A program made the translations under genes and the position numbers. A stretch of DNA of 64,000 nt from Geitlerinema sp. PCC 7407. Lineage in GTDB: Bacteria > Cyanobacteriota > Cyanobacteriia > PCC-7407. Shown here in pieces: positions 46,653 through 56,523 of this stretch. Below the pieces are notes generated by a model. It ran no database searches. It had not been told where the DNA came from and saw nothing but the letters and a program-made list of their open reading frames with translations. Positions within the stretch are counted from its first letter, which is position 1, and every line of letters starts with the position of its first letter. The stretch spans positions 4,162,934 through 4,226,933 of the forward strand of contig NC_019703.1 in assembly GCF_000317045.1 (NCBI RefSeq), given 5' to 3'.

Positions 46653-47016
46653 AGTTTCACCTGAAGCTCAACTGCCTTACCTCTGATTATTGATTGTAGT
46701 GACAGAATCCTAGGGGCAGATTTTTGGAGATCGAGGCCCCAGTGCGATCGCCCTCCGGCTCAAACTCTGGCAAACTTGCAACCAGCAGATCTGGCCAATT
46801 GCGCGACTTTGAAACCCTTTTGGGTACCCGTCGGCCCCCTGATTTAGGGGTTTTCTGGGTTTTCGCTCGCCGCTCCTGCGTGGCAGAACCTGACGCTCTT
46901 CCCTCAGAGAGTATGTCAAACTGATCCAGGACCAGAGCAGCGCCAATTTTGGTCGTTGACTCTGGCGCCAACCCTCCCTGACCCAACCGCGATCGCTCAG
47001 CAAAGGAAGCAAACGC
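46653..47016. other. Divergent promoter region between fghA and parA
   Basis: About 360 bases with no supported gene. It must serve fghA (minus) and parA (plus). Plus-strand and minus-strand frames here are short and compositionally biased. Confidence 0.5.
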
Positions 47017-47985
47017 ATGGCACACATCATTGCCACCGTTAACATGAAAGGCGGCGTCGGCAAAACCACGCTCACGGTCAACCTTGCTACCTGTCTTGCC
47101 AAGAATCACGGCAAGCGCGTTTTGGTGGTTGATTTGGACACCCAGATCAGCGCCACGCTGAGTATGATTCCTCCCCAAGAATTCTCGAAGCTGCGCAAGG
47201 GCCGCCGCACCCTCAAGCAGCTGATCCAAGAGGTGGTGCAGCCGACGCCAGTTTCCCAGAGCCCCGCCCTCGAGAGCCGCTCAGTCCTGACGGTCAATGA
47301 CACCATCCACCCCTACGTGGCCACGGTCAAGGGCCTTGATCTCCTACCGGGCGACATCGACCTATATGACGACTTCTTGATTTCGCGGACGCTCCACCAC
47401 AAGACTGTTCGGGATGCCCACGACAACTTCGAGCAGGCCTGGAACACCCTTGAGCAGCAGTTGCTGCACGAGATTCTCAAGCCCGTGATCAAGGACTACG
47501 ATTTCATCATTTTGGACTGTGCACCGGGCTACAACTTGCTGACCCGCAGCGCCCTGGTGAGCAGCGATTTTTATCTGCTGCCGGCGCGGCCTGAGCCCCT
47601 GTCGCTGATCGGGATCCAGCTCCTAGAGCGGCGCATCGAGAAGCTGCGCGAGGCCCACCAGGAGCTCGGCCACGCCATCAAGATCAAGCTGCTGGGAGTC
47701 GTTTTCACGCTGTCGGGGAACCTGATCACGGGGCGCTACTACCAGCAAGTGATGCGGCGGGTGACGGAGGAGTTCACCACAGACAAGATCTTCGGGACGC
47801 GAATTCCCGTTGATGTGAGCGTGTCCAAGGCGGTGGATGGGTTTACGCCAGTGGTGATTTCCAATCCCCAGTCGGCGGGGGCGCGGGCCTTTACGAAGCT
47901 GGGCCAAGAGTTCTTGGCGAAGATGGCAACGGCAACCGGAGAGCGGCGATCGCCCACCAAAGTGGACTTCCAAGACTTCGAATAA
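47017..47985 (+). CDS. ParA/Soj-family ATPase, without a ParB neighbour
   Basis: A 322-residue MinD/ParA-type ATPase. The deviant Walker A is complete: MAHIIATVNMKGGVGKTTLT (signature Lys and P-loop Lys both present). The switch I region reads VLVVDLDTQISATLSM; Walker B-like FIILDCAPGYNLLTRSAL and the base-contact element LSLIGIQLLERRIEKL follow. About 60 residues between residues 60 and 110 (rich in polar sequence) are an insertion compared with compact ParA. No centromere repeats or parB lie next to it; the flanks are formaldehyde-detoxification genes. It could position a chromosome, plasmid remnant, carboxysome (McdA-like) or other cargo. The cargo cannot be told. Confidence 0.88.
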   Translation: MAHIIATVNMKGGVGKTTLTVNLATCLAKNHGKRVLVVDLDTQISATLSMIPPQEFSKLRKGRRTLKQLIQEVVQPTPVSQSPALESRSVLTVNDTIHPYVATVKGLDLLPGDIDLYDDFLISRTLHHKTVRDAHDNFEQAWNTLEQQLLHEILKPVIKDYDFIILDCAPGYNLLTRSALVSSDFYLLPARPEPLSLIGIQLLERRIEKLREAHQELGHAIKIKLLGVVFTLSGNLITGRYYQQVMRRVTEEFTTDKIFGTRIPVDVSVSKAVDGFTPVVISNPQSAGARAFTKLGQEFLAKMATATGERRSPTKVDFQDFE

Positions 47986-48004
47986 GACCCGATCGCCCCA
48001 CGCC

Positions 48005-49126
<1,122 letters not shown>

Positions 49127-49289
49127 TCATTTCTAGGGCAAGGGCCGTTAGAATTATCGGCCCCAACGGCGATCGCAGCATCGAAAGGCTTTATTAAAAG
49201 TGCTGGTAACAGCTTATTTCCTCTTATTTGCGATCAGTCCGACGGATACGGCAAGCAAGAAGGGTCAAAAAATTCTCTGTTTTTTGGAG

Positions 49290-49514
49290 TCAACGTAAAG
49301 ATTCGACAATAATGGCGGTTGCCAAAAAGAAGAAGACGATTGCAGCTATTCGCAAAAGAATTGATGCGATCGCAGGCAACAAAAAATTTAAAGCATCAGC
49401 TCTACCAAACAAGGCAGAAATTAACAGAGCGATCGCCAATCCATAGCACAAGAGAAGAAAGAGCTGGAGCACTTTCCAGGCTATTCTCAAGGCAGGCTTA
49501 TAATCCTCACGCAT
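49290..49514 (-). CDS. Small two-helix membrane protein
   Basis: A 74-residue protein. ATG 49514 is chosen because GGAG lies 9 bases upstream; the ATG at 49523 abuts GGAG without spacing. Two hydrophobic helices (LQLFLLLCYGLAIALLISAL, FLLPAIASILLRIAAIVFFF) flank a short loop. A plus-strand frame overlapping it is Lys/Arg-rich and less plausible. It is separated from the upstream 130-residue gene by a short hairpin. No family is recognised. Confidence 0.55.
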   Translation of the reverse strand: MREDYKPALRIAWKVLQLFLLLCYGLAIALLISALFGRADALNFLLPAIASILLRIAAIVFFFLATAIIVESLR

Positions 49515-49540
49515 AAGAATCATCTCCGAACAAGGGAGGA

Positions 49541-49565
49541 AAGCCTCTTCAGAGAGAAGAGGCTT
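49541..49565 (-). terminator. Short hairpin between two minus-strand genes
   Basis: A 9-bp stem AAGCCTCTT / AAGAGGCTT with a 7-base loop. Read on the minus strand it follows the 130-residue secreted protein and is trailed by TTCCTCCC, a weak T-tract. It may terminate partially or attenuate. Confidence 0.5.
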
Positions 49566-49587
49566 ATAAGTTGAGAAAGGAATCTAG

Positions 49588-49980
49588 TTACGGTTCAAAG
49601 CGAATTGGCAATGCCACATTCATCTTTTCTCCTGTTTCTTGATCTAGGGCAACTCCCAGCCTATAGAGTTGGTGGGGTGTAGGTTCTTGAGCCTCCTTTC
49701 GACTTTGCGTGATAGTAGGCAGGATCGTCAGCAATTTATAGCGACCATCAGTGCTCACTTTGCTATATTGAATTGCTGACCCTTCTAGCTGATGGCGATT
49801 CACAGTAATGGGCAATGAGTCCATCACCTGAAAGGCTGTTCCATCTACCACAATTGGCTCGTTGCGATCAATCACAGGAGCAATTTCAAGGTTTTGGGCA
49901 AAGGCAGATGGGGCTGAGAGGAAGAATGAAACGGCCAAGGATGCTTTGAGTGCTTGAGAGAAAGAAGCGTGGCACTTCAT
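49588..49980 (-). CDS. Exported hypothetical protein
   Basis: A 130-residue protein with a signal peptide (MKCHASFSQALKASLAVSFF, cleavage near SAFAQ). The mature part, about 100 residues, contains an extended beta-like pattern (EPIVVDGTAFQVMDSLPITV, YKLLTILPTITQSRK) ending in MNVALPIRFEP. No cysteines are in the mature region. No family is recognised. It is more AT-rich than the core genes to its left, like the rest of this island. Confidence 0.65.
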   Translation of the reverse strand: MKCHASFSQALKASLAVSFFLSAPSAFAQNLEIAPVIDRNEPIVVDGTAFQVMDSLPITVNRHQLEGSAIQYSKVSTDGRYKLLTILPTITQSRKEAQEPTPHQLYRLGVALDQETGEKMNVALPIRFEP

Positions 49981-50206
49981 AATTAGTCCTTTTTAGGTCG
50001 AGGTTTAGATATTTGTGTTGAAGCAGCAAGCTATTGCATGCGCTTCTGAAGAAAAAATATGAGATTAGCCTGTAACTTTTGGTAATAGAAAATAACTTAA
50101 AAAGCATCCAAAAGTGTGAACCAGTATTCGTATCAGCTCGGCAAAGATGTGCTTAAATGTGTAAAAAATCACATCTGCTGAAGAGAGAATTTAACTCTGG
50201 TGCTCT

Positions 50207-52585
50207 ATGACTGATGAGGAAGCAATACAGCTTGTTGATTCTGTTTTGGGCGAAAAGCACCTAAACGATATTCAAGAGCAGGTTTTTCGGCAGTGCTGGG
50301 AAGGGCTAAAGTATCCGGAAATCGCCATAGAGCTAGGTTACGACCACGCCTACTTGCGCAGAGTTGGCTGTGAGCTGTGGCGGCTACTCTCAGAGGGCTT
50401 TGGAGAGAAGGTCACAAAAAGTAACTTCCGAGCAGTCCTGAGACGGCATGCAGCAAATAGTGCTTGGGCTGGAGGGAAAACCGCTCAAGAGCCAAAATCC
50501 ATCATTCAAGAGTCTGTGAGCACAGACCCCAATTTCGTCGGACGGGAAGGGGCGATCGCTCAAATCACCTCATTAGCAAGCCAAGGGGCAAAAATCATTA
50601 CGATCTGTGCGCCGGGTGGTGTGGGAAAAACAACGCTGGCTTGGCAGTATCTGAATACCCATGGCTTCGACACAATTTTAGAAATCTGGATGGCGAAGGA
50701 AATCCAGAGCATTAACTCCGTAGAGAGCGAGGTAGAGCGCTGGATTCAGCAAAATTTTGGAGAGGAGCCTGGACGAGACTTTGGGGTCAATCTAGAGCGA
50801 CTACGACAAAAGCTGCGTGCCCCAAACCAGCGCATTGGCATTTTGATCGACAACTTGGAGCCTGCCCTCGATAAAAATGGCAGATTCATTGAAAATCGTC
50901 GGCCTTACGTTGATCTACTGCGGGTGTTGGCTGATCCAGGAGCGCGATCGCTCACCCTGATTACTAGTCGCGAGCGCTTGTGTGAACCATCTGTCGAAAT
51001 TAGAGACTATCGCTTAGAAGGACTCGACGAAACCACATGGCAAGAGTTTTTTAGCAGTCGTGATATTAAAACCAATACATCTGCTTTAAAGGAAATGCAT
51101 CATGCCTATGGCGGCAATGCCAAAGCAATGCAAATTCTTAGTAGTGCCATTCAAATTGACTTTGATGGCAATTTAGAAAATTTTTGGCAGCTTAATCAAG
51201 CCAATTTGTTGCTTAATCCAACTTTGGAAAACTTAGTTTCCGAACAATTTAATCGCTTACAAGAAATTTATCCAGAAACATATAAATTACTTTATCGCTT
51301 AGGATGCTTTCGTTATCAAGATATACCTACCATCTCAATAGATGCTGTTATCCATTTACTCTGGGACATAGAAGAGTCACAGAAAAAGAGAGTGCTTCAA
51401 GATCTACAATCTCGTGCTTTGATTGAGACGAAGAATTATGAGTATTGGCTACATCCAGTGATTAGATCAGAAGCAATCAGAAGATTGAGAACCAAAGAAG
51501 AATGGATGGAAGTCAACTGTAGAGCATCAAATTTTTGGACAAAAAGCATTTTGTCAGTTGAATCTACAAAAGATGCATTAATTGCTCTTGAGGCTTATTA
51601 TCACTATCTTGAGATCAACGATTTTGAGAAAGCATGTATTGTTCTCACAACTGAGAGAAATAATAAATTATCGAAAAGATCGCCTCTTGGCATTTCCTTG
51701 TGTAGGCTTGGATTAATAAAACAAATAAATTCTTTAATTCACAAAATAAAAGGAGAGATAAATTTTGGATATCATAAGAGCAAGATATACAATATATTGG
51801 GTGATTCAACATGGATGCTAGGCAGCATCCATGAAGCAATAGAATATCATCAAATGTCAGGAGAGATAGCTAAAATATATTTAAATAATTCATCAAGTCT
51901 AGAACATGAAATTGAGCTAAAAACTTATGGATTAAAGCTGACCTCTCTCATTAATATAGGTTTATGTAAGATAGACTTATGGGAATTAGAAGAGGCCATA
52001 AATTACTTTGAAAAATGTCTTTCACTTGTGGATAATTTTAATTATCGCAAAGAGAGATATACAGAGACATCTTTCTTCTGCTTAGCATTTCTAAATTCAT
52101 GCATCAGCGCTAAAGATAAATCATTATATTTTTTAAATAAGGTTCAAGCAGAAGAAACAAATTTATCAGAATGGGCCACAGGATATAAATTTATATATCT
52201 AAGCTTAACCTATAAAAATTTAGGATATACCCAAAAGGCGCTAGAAGGTTATCAAAATGCTATTTTCTTTGCCGACGAAAATATTTATCCTCAAGTCAAA
52301 GCAAAATCTTTAATTGGATTATCAGAAATTTATCGTCAGAATCAAAAATTTTTAGAGGCCATCAATAGCCATTTAGAGTCCATTCAAATTCTAGAGTTTA
52401 TTGGAGCCAAATGCGATTTGGGCGAAGCTTATTATCAGCTTGGTTTAACGTATCAAGGCATGGGCAAAATCACAAAAGGGCTGGAATATCGTGATAAAGC
52501 AATTAAGATATTTAAGGAAATGGGAGCACCAAGGCAAGTAGAGCGGGTGATATTGGCCTTCAAGGATGCAGAGAAGCAGAAGTAG
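50207..52585 (+). CDS. NB-ARC/STAND ATPase with N-terminal HTH-like domain and TPR repeats
   Basis: A 792-residue NLR-like protein. Residues 1-85 are a cyanobacterial N-terminal helix-turn-helix-like domain (LNDIQEQVFRQCWEGLKYPE, EIAIELGYDHAYLRRVGCEL, LWRLLSEGFGEKVTKSNFRA), as found in front of many cyanobacterial NB-ARC and WD40 proteins. The NB-ARC core has FVGREGAI, Walker A ITICAPGGVGKTTLAW (about 140), Walker B IGILIDNLEPALD (about 220) and the sensor arginine in LTLITSRERL. A winged-helix segment (GCFRYQDIPTISIDAVIHLL) follows. The last 350 residues are TPR-like (NIGLCKIDLWELEEAINYFE, YYQLGLTYQGMGKITKGLEY). STAND proteins act as threat sensors; no separate effector domain is evident. 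The 3' half is much more AT-rich than the 5' half. Confidence 0.85.
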   Translation: MTDEEAIQLVDSVLGEKHLNDIQEQVFRQCWEGLKYPEIAIELGYDHAYLRRVGCELWRLLSEGFGEKVTKSNFRAVLRRHAANSAWAGGKTAQEPKSIIQESVSTDPNFVGREGAIAQITSLASQGAKIITICAPGGVGKTTLAWQYLNTHGFDTILEIWMAKEIQSINSVESEVERWIQQNFGEEPGRDFGVNLERLRQKLRAPNQRIGILIDNLEPALDKNGRFIENRRPYVDLLRVLADPGARSLTLITSRERLCEPSVEIRDYRLEGLDETTWQEFFSSRDIKTNTSALKEMHHAYGGNAKAMQILSSAIQIDFDGNLENFWQLNQANLLLNPTLENLVSEQFNRLQEIYPETYKLLYRLGCFRYQDIPTISIDAVIHLLWDIEESQKKRVLQDLQSRALIETKNYEYWLHPVIRSEAIRRLRTKEEWMEVNCRASNFWTKSILSVESTKDALIALEAYYHYLEINDFEKACIVLTTERNNKLSKRSPLGISLCRLGLIKQINSLIHKIKGEINFGYHKSKIYNILGDSTWMLGSIHEAIEYHQMSGEIAKIYLNNSSSLEHEIELKTYGLKLTSLINIGLCKIDLWELEEAINYFEKCLSLVDNFNYRKERYTETSFFCLAFLNSCISAKDKSLYFLNKVQAEETNLSEWATGYKFIYLSLTYKNLGYTQKALEGYQNAIFFADENIYPQVKAKSLIGLSEIYRQNQKFLEAINSHLESIQILEFIGAKCDLGEAYYQLGLTYQGMGKITKGLEYRDKAIKIFKEMGAPRQVERVILAFKDAEKQK

Positions 52586-52869
52586 AATTAGGTGACGTGC
52601 TTAGATAGTAGTCTATGACTTGTTATTAACAGTAGGTAAAGTTAAGGTTCCATAGGACCGCTCAAAAAAGGCAGGTCTTACCAGATGGATAGCAAGGATA
52701 GTGTGGTACAGCGCCAGACGGCTCAGTCGAGATCGACATATCAAGCTCCAAGAGTAAATGCTCAACACCTAGAAGTAATCTTGCAAAGATCTGTCACACG
52801 AAGGCAGCAAAAGCTGCTGAAATGTAAGATTTTTGGGAAAATAGTGGCAAACCTCTCAAGGCTTTAAAA
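52586..52869. other. Spacer between the NB-ARC gene and the Pmp3-like gene
   Basis: About 280 bases. A 60-codon frame at 52685-52867 is basic and without family resemblance; I do not accept it as a gene. No terminator hairpin was clear. Confidence 0.4.
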
Positions 52870-53028
52870 ATGGACCTTATTCGAATTATTTGCGCGATTT
52901 TCCTGCCGCCGCTGGGCGTTTTTCTACAGGTCGGCATTGGCCCTCAGTTCTGGATCAACATTTTGCTGACGCTGTTTGGCTATATTCCCGGAATTGTTCA
53001 TGCTATTTGGGTAATCGCTAAGAAATAG
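52870..53028 (+). CDS. Pmp3/YqaE-family (UPF0057) small membrane protein
   Basis: A 52-codon gene. It reads MDLIRIICAIFLPPLGVFLQ, then VGIGPQFWINILLTLFGYIP and GIVHAIWVIAKK. The pattern of two helices with PPLGVFLQ, F-x-INI-LT-x-LG-like, GYIPGI-HA matches UPF0057/Pmp3 proteins, small hydrophobic proteins linked in yeast, plants and bacteria to membrane potential and cold or salt stress. The stop codon lies inside the first unit of a 23-bp tandem repeat. Confidence 0.85.
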   Translation: MDLIRIICAIFLPPLGVFLQVGIGPQFWINILLTLFGYIPGIVHAIWVIAKK

Positions 53029-53065
53029 AGAACCATCTCAATAAGAAATAGAGAACCATCTCAAT
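53020..53065. repeat. 23-bp perfect tandem duplication overlapping a gene end
   Basis: Two exact consecutive copies of a 23-base unit (53020-53042 and 53043-53065; unit begins AAGAAATAGAGAACC and ends ATCTCAAT). The first copy contains the last two Lys codons and TAG stop of the Pmp3-like gene. It looks like a recent slippage duplication. Confidence 0.95.
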
Positions 53066-53121
53066 TTCTAAAACGCTTCCTCAAATTTTCAGAACTACTT
53101 TTACCCCGCTTTTTCTAATTG

Positions 53122-54573
53122 CTAGAGCGGGGCTTTTGCTGGGAGTTCGATCACGAGATCTCGCAGGAAATAAAAGCGATCGCCCTCTCGACCCACATAT
53201 CCCGCCAGAGGCGACGAAAGCTCAATCAACAGCTCATAAACTTGCTGATCGTTTAACGGGCGGCCTGTTTCCCTCGCGAAGGCAGCGTTGTAATGGGCCT
53301 TTACTTCTAAAGCTGGAAAGGCTTTTTTCTCGAATTTTTCTAGTTCTTTGATAGAGGCAACTATGTGCGATCGCAATTGAAGCCGCTCTAGAATTTCATT
53401 AATATAGGCCTGAATTGCTTCATCGCTTTGGCCAAAATTCAATTTATTTTTTAGCTCAACCAAGTTGACTGAGCCAGGATAGTTTTGATGAAGCTTGACC
53501 AACTGCTGTAGAGACATGGGATGAATAATTGAAATCTTAGAAATAAGGGCTGATTGCTTTAGGTTTTTTGTTGGCTTACCAGGCCCAATGATCAGCCGAA
53601 CAGCCTCTAAATATCGCCCCTCTAAGTGGCGCTTACCAATTCGATCAAGCTCTTCAGCCGTTTGATCGGGAATGGTTTTACCAGATTTGCACTCCACCGC
53701 CATGGGATAGGGAGCAGAGCAGAACAGATCCAGTCCTCCAGCACCACCCCGATAGGCTTCATCGAGCCGGAAGCCCAAAAAATCTAGACTCTGTCGGACA
53801 ATATTTTCAAAGTCAGTACCTGCCTGGTAGTTACTTTTTTTCTGCTTATTTTCGAGGCTGCGATCGCCCAACGCGACGATGAGATCTGCCCAGTTTTCTT
53901 CTGGGCTTGCTGGCGATTGCTCAAGCGGAGACCAGCCCAGGAAATCACGAATTTTGATAATTAGCGAATCTGTTTCTGAGGCCACTGATTGAGTGGTCAT
54001 CAGAGCGTCGTGAATCCCTGCGATCGCCGTGTGGTCTGGTTGCGATCGCTCTTTGATACGCTGGCAACGCTCCGCAAAAGCCTCTTGAGATAAAACGCTC
54101 TGGCTTTCGTCGATTTTGATGGGATGTGCTAGAGGTACGAACTTTCCATTTTTTGTTTCATTGACTTCATAGCGATCTGGCGATCGAAACAGGCGTAAAT
54201 AAGCCCAGAAAACAGGTTTTAGGTTCGCCAGGCGGGCTTGAAATTCAGTCTGGTTCCAAGCAGTCCAGGCAAAAAGTTGGTGAGCCCCAATCTCCGCAGG
54301 GTCGACCACTTGGCACGCATCACACTGCGCCCACAAATGCCCCACCGACTCAGCCTGAAACTTCTTGAATTCAGCGCTTTGCGCCATTGCCAAAAGACCG
54401 GGCTGATACCCATTTGCCTGGTCGAAATCTGGTATCTCTTGGCTAACTGGATGAATCGCAAAGCATCTGCCTGGACTAATAAAAATTCCAGGCAGAGCAA
54501 CGATTATACGGCCCTGAGCAAGGGAAAAAATTTCCAATAGTGGTAGACACAGGGCTGAATCAATGGAAGGCAT
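53122..54573 (-). CDS. DUF1802-like protein with PD-(D/E)XK nuclease domain
   Basis: A 483-residue protein, third gene of a minus-strand operon. Its first 160 residues resemble DUF1802 (ESVGHLWAQCDACQVVD, LKPVFWAYLRLFRSP). Residues about 240-340 form a restriction-endonuclease-like fold: GTDFENIVRQSLDFLGFRLD (helix Glu), RGGAGGLDLFCSAPYPMAVE (Asp of the active site) and AVECKSGKTI (E-x-K). This is a textbook PD-(D/E)XK core of the Mrr/Holliday-junction type. The C-terminal region (about 345-483) is alpha/beta with no recognised motif. It starts 15 bases after the ATPase gene ends. Three HIP1 octamers occur in it. I infer a DNA-cleaving effector for the ATPase. Confidence 0.8.
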   Translation of the reverse strand: MPSIDSALCLPLLEIFSLAQGRIIVALPGIFISPGRCFAIHPVSQEIPDFDQANGYQPGLLAMAQSAEFKKFQAESVGHLWAQCDACQVVDPAEIGAHQLFAWTAWNQTEFQARLANLKPVFWAYLRLFRSPDRYEVNETKNGKFVPLAHPIKIDESQSVLSQEAFAERCQRIKERSQPDHTAIAGIHDALMTTQSVASETDSLIIKIRDFLGWSPLEQSPASPEENWADLIVALGDRSLENKQKKSNYQAGTDFENIVRQSLDFLGFRLDEAYRGGAGGLDLFCSAPYPMAVECKSGKTIPDQTAEELDRIGKRHLEGRYLEAVRLIIGPGKPTKNLKQSALISKISIIHPMSLQQLVKLHQNYPGSVNLVELKNKLNFGQSDEAIQAYINEILERLQLRSHIVASIKELEKFEKKAFPALEVKAHYNAAFARETGRPLNDQQVYELLIELSSPLAGYVGREGDRFYFLRDLVIELPAKAPL

Positions 54574-54588
54574 TTAGGATGCTACTAA

Positions 54589-56490
54589 CTAGATAAACGT
54601 CAAACCCGAGTCATCAGACTCATCCGAATCGTCACTGCTAGGGAAACTGATAAGCATTTCATCCGGTGATAAACCCTCAGGCAACTCACCCGATGGCTTG
54701 CTCATAATTTCTTTAATCAAGGGATTCTTTTCAAGAGTTTGATTCTGCTCAAGAAACGCTTTTAGTTCTTCTGGCAGCACTTCGTATTCAGCAGCTGAGT
54801 TTCTAATCAAGCAGGCTGCCACTAGGGGCTTTAAGTCTTGCTCTTGTAGCGAAACCCACTCACCTCCTAATTCATAGCGAAGCTTTTGAACAATAGCGTA
54901 AGCAGACCAGCTTGAATTAATTTCCTTCGATCGCAATAGACAACCTCGGGTCAAGCCAAACTTTTCATAATTTATCAGCCTTTTCAAACCTGCTGTTACA
55001 GATTGCCAGCTAGACTCTTGGCGGATTGAAATGCCAATGACAATCTTTTGTCCCTCTTCTTCTCCGACAATCTTGAAGTTGATGTATCCGTTGTTTTCTT
55101 TAGCAGGCTCTACTTTCTCGACGTCAGTAATTTTCACCCCTTCAATTGTCTTACTCACAAGCTCTGAGAATGAAAAACGTAAAGCTTCATCTAACAAATC
55201 AACATCATCTAACAGATCGACTTTTTGGTCATTTATCAACTTAGTGAAGATGTCTTCAACCTTTGTTTTTTCTATCAAAGGATCAGGTTCAACAATGATA
55301 TCAGGAGAAATATGCCAGTTTTGCTGACACCATTTCAGCATTTTTCGAACAGTGGGTCGCTCTTGTCCAATCTCTCTGAGTTGAGATTCTTCGAAAGGGA
55401 AAAGAGGGGTAGGAGGATTGATACCTTTCTCGGCATAAAACTCTTGCAGCCAAAGTTTGACTAGATCAACGACAGAGTTTTCATTTAGGTAGTTCAGACG
55501 AATGATATCTCCATGAGAGGAAACGCGATCGGCGATTCCAGAGCCTGTACTTAAGGCCAGGATTTGCTCTTTCCAAGTTGCAGGCATCATGACGGTCAGA
55601 ATGATGCCCTTAGTCAAGTTATCGAAGAGATCTTTTACAAGCTGACTTACAATTTGAGCTTTGGAGTATCCACTATCATCACAGCCTGTACCGTCAATTT
55701 CATCAAAACAAATAACTAGTTCTCGATAATGGCCAATAAAATCGATCAGTTGACGCACTACATCGAAGGTTTGCTGTTCTCTCTCCTCTCTATCAAGATT
55801 GGGCAAAACTAGGCGATCAGCGATTTTCTCAGCTAGATCTTTACCGGAAAGCCACTTCATCGCGTAGGAGCAATCATTTGACAATGTCAAAAGGATCGCG
55901 CGAATAATATCTGGATCAAGACCCTGAAGACCGAGCTGCCTTGCTGCCGTAACCAAGTTATCCAAAAGAGATGGATTCTTTGGTATTGTTTTCGAAAACA
56001 TTTCGAAAACCTTTGGATATGTCTCTGGCAATTTAACTTTAGGGTATTTAACTCTGCAAATATCCTTTAGGAGCAGAACTGCTAATTCTTGCCATTGAGA
56101 GACCTCCTCGCTACCAGTTTGCATCAAGCTCTCTGAGAGAATTTGTTGAAACTGATATTTAATTCGACTTAAGTCACTGAATTTACCAAAAGATGCATAA
56201 ACAAAGATTGTCCCCCCCTGCTTTTGAATTTGATGGTGAATGCGGCTGATTACATGGCTTTTGCCAACACCTGGTTCAGCCGAAAACACGATAGAAGTTT
56301 TAGCGCATTGGCCATTTCTGCTGTTTTCGATAGCTTTTAGAACTGCGTCAGACGCGTGGGCGTTGTGAGACTGTAAGTCTGGAAATCCTTTGCCCCAGAC
56401 ATCTTGATTGGTGACAACTGGCGATCGACTGAAAGGGTTGGCAGATTTGAGGACACAAATCATCTCAGCCGAGAGGGTATTAGCGTTCAT
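54589..56490 (-). CDS. Large P-loop (AAA/ORC-like) ATPase
   Basis: A 633-residue protein, second gene of the operon. The N-terminus (NPFSRSPVVTNQDVWGKGFP) precedes Walker A in TSIVFSAEPGVGKSHVISRI (about 70-78). Walker B is ELVICFDEIDGTG (about 259-265). A sensor-like region, GIILTVMMPATWKEQI, follows, then a winged-helix-like stretch (PTVRKMLKWCQQNW). Residues about 450-590 form an alpha/beta domain with KIVIGISIRQESSWQSVTAG and LTRGCLLRSKEINSSWSAYA, possibly a degenerate nuclease-like fold (inference). The tail is acidic (SFPSSDDSDESDDSG). I saw no HIP1 in the gene, although both operon neighbours have it; the composition is AT-richer. The function is unknown; ORC-like ATPases with nucleases are frequent in mobile defence loci. 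Confidence 0.75.
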   Translation of the reverse strand: MNANTLSAEMICVLKSANPFSRSPVVTNQDVWGKGFPDLQSHNAHASDAVLKAIENSRNGQCAKTSIVFSAEPGVGKSHVISRIHHQIQKQGGTIFVYASFGKFSDLSRIKYQFQQILSESLMQTGSEEVSQWQELAVLLLKDICRVKYPKVKLPETYPKVFEMFSKTIPKNPSLLDNLVTAARQLGLQGLDPDIIRAILLTLSNDCSYAMKWLSGKDLAEKIADRLVLPNLDREEREQQTFDVVRQLIDFIGHYRELVICFDEIDGTGCDDSGYSKAQIVSQLVKDLFDNLTKGIILTVMMPATWKEQILALSTGSGIADRVSSHGDIIRLNYLNENSVVDLVKLWLQEFYAEKGINPPTPLFPFEESQLREIGQERPTVRKMLKWCQQNWHISPDIIVEPDPLIEKTKVEDIFTKLINDQKVDLLDDVDLLDEALRFSFSELVSKTIEGVKITDVEKVEPAKENNGYINFKIVGEEEGQKIVIGISIRQESSWQSVTAGLKRLINYEKFGLTRGCLLRSKEINSSWSAYAIVQKLRYELGGEWVSLQEQDLKPLVAACLIRNSAAEYEVLPEELKAFLEQNQTLEKNPLIKEIMSKPSGELPEGLSPDEMLISFPSSDDSDESDDSGLTFI

Positions 56491-56523
56491 TACTATCCAA
56501 AAGCAGAGGGTTGACAGGAGCGA

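Noticed and set aside
49228-49516. Two Lys/Arg-rich plus-strand frames opposite the two-helix membrane protein
   Set aside because: The minus frame has an RBS at proper spacing and two clean membrane helices; the plus frames look like its antisense.
52685-52867. A 60-codon frame just before the Pmp3-like gene
   Set aside because: Basic, unstructured-looking translation without resemblance to a family; it is more likely part of the leader of the next gene.
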